Assembly (NCBI GenBank): GCA_031264395.1
Contig: JAISEB010000004.1
Span: 1 to 14,560, forward strand
Source of the DNA: Treponema sp.
Lineage (GTDB): Bacteria; Spirochaetota; Spirochaetia; Treponematales; Breznakiellaceae
Direction of reading: 5' to 3'
Length of the DNA: 14,560 bases
Shown: piece after piece, positions 14,338-14,560 of the stretch
Numbering within the stretch: position 1 is the first letter of the stretch
How the letters are laid out: every line of letters begins with the position of its first letter
Position numbers and translations under genes: made by a program
The notes under the pieces: generated by a model
Told to the model about the DNA's origin: nothing
What the model saw: the letters and a program-made list of their open reading frames with translations, nothing else
The model's database searches: none

Positions 14338-14365
14338 TGTCACACAAGACTATAGCGTATATACT
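14337..14365 (+). promoter_or_regulatory. Sigma-70-type promoter of the META-like lipoprotein gene
   Basis: TTGTCA (14337-14342) and TATACT (14360-14365) with a 17-nt spacer closely match consensus. The predicted start near 14372 gives a 16-nt leader carrying AGGGGA (14378-14383) before the ATG at 14388. Confidence 0.65.
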
Positions 14366-14387
14366 CAATTACATTACAGGGGAAACA

Positions 14388-14560
14388 ATGAAAATTGTAA
14401 AAACCGTTTTCCTGTTGGCGGCGCTTGTTGTTATGGGCGCGTGCGCAGGCAGCCCGAAATTCTCCGATCTTCTGGGGAAAGAATGGCGGCTGATCGAAAT
14501 CAGGACCGGATCTTCAAGTATCGTCTTTGACCGGAGCAGGCTCGCCTCCGAAGGTTTTGG
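14388..14560 (+). CDS. Lipoprotein, possible META/HslJ domain, 3' end outside window
   Basis: Only the first 57 codons are present; the frame runs open off the right edge. MKIVKTVFLLAALVVMGA is a signal peptide ending at Cys19 with a VMGA-C lipobox, so the product should be a lipid-anchored envelope protein. The mature part, SPKFSDLLGKEWRLIEIR followed by SSIVFDRSRLAS, resembles the start of META (HslJ-like) domains, where a LxGxxWxL strand opens the fold. The domain call is tentative because most of it is missing. Start choice is supported by AGGGGA 4 nt upstream and by a strong promoter. The gene is separated from arfB by 177 nt containing a weak terminator and the CGGAC repeat cluster, so it appears to be an independent transcription unit. 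Confidence 0.75.
   Translation, partial: MKIVKTVFLLAALVVMGACAGSPKFSDLLGKEWRLIEIRTGSSSIVFDRSRLASEGF

Overview
The window looks like chromosomal DNA of a spirochaete, most probably a Treponema-type organism. This is an inference from gene content: exported proteins with relaxed spirochaete-style lipoboxes (VVVS-C and VMGA-C), a DUF1538 membrane protein next to a PII-like protein, a GH38 mannosidase, and moderately GC-rich genes on both strands. No ribosomal or other phylogenetic marker RNA is present, so genus-level placement is tentative. No tRNA, rRNA, CRISPR array, insertion sequence or phage gene was found.

Layout. On the minus strand at the left are a complete DNA cytosine-5 methyltransferase (30-962), visibly AT-richer than its surroundings, and upstream of it a large GH38 alpha-mannosidase (1076-4354). 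The mannosidase is divergent from a plus-strand beta-CASP metallo-beta-lactamase RNase-like gene (4456-5865). That gene converges on a minus-strand group: exported nitroreductase (8839-9384), threonine synthase thrC (7487-8797) and an MscS-family channel (5908-7416). From 9567 to the right end everything is on the plus strand: a duplicated-domain DUF1538 membrane protein overlapping a tandem PII-like regulator, a proline-rich LysM-like lipoprotein, metK, arfB, and the 5' part of a second lipoprotein that resembles META/HslJ proteins.

How the genes relate. The tightest functional unit is DUF1538 plus PII-like (8-nt overlap), which I read as a membrane transporter with its own cytosolic regulator. 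metK makes S-adenosylmethionine, the cofactor used by the methyltransferase, but the two are far apart and this is probably coincidence. The others are mostly independent housekeeping or envelope functions.

Non-coding highlights. Two copies of a hairpin repeat, each just downstream of a minus-strand stop codon, fold on the minus strand around the same UGAA loop. Two close sigma-70-type promoters (9530-9558 and 14337-14365) each have repeat or palindromic sequence touching the -35 box. The most unusual coding observation is a well-spaced internal Shine-Dalgarno and ATG inside the PII-like gene that could release the C-terminal PII-like domain as a separate protein.
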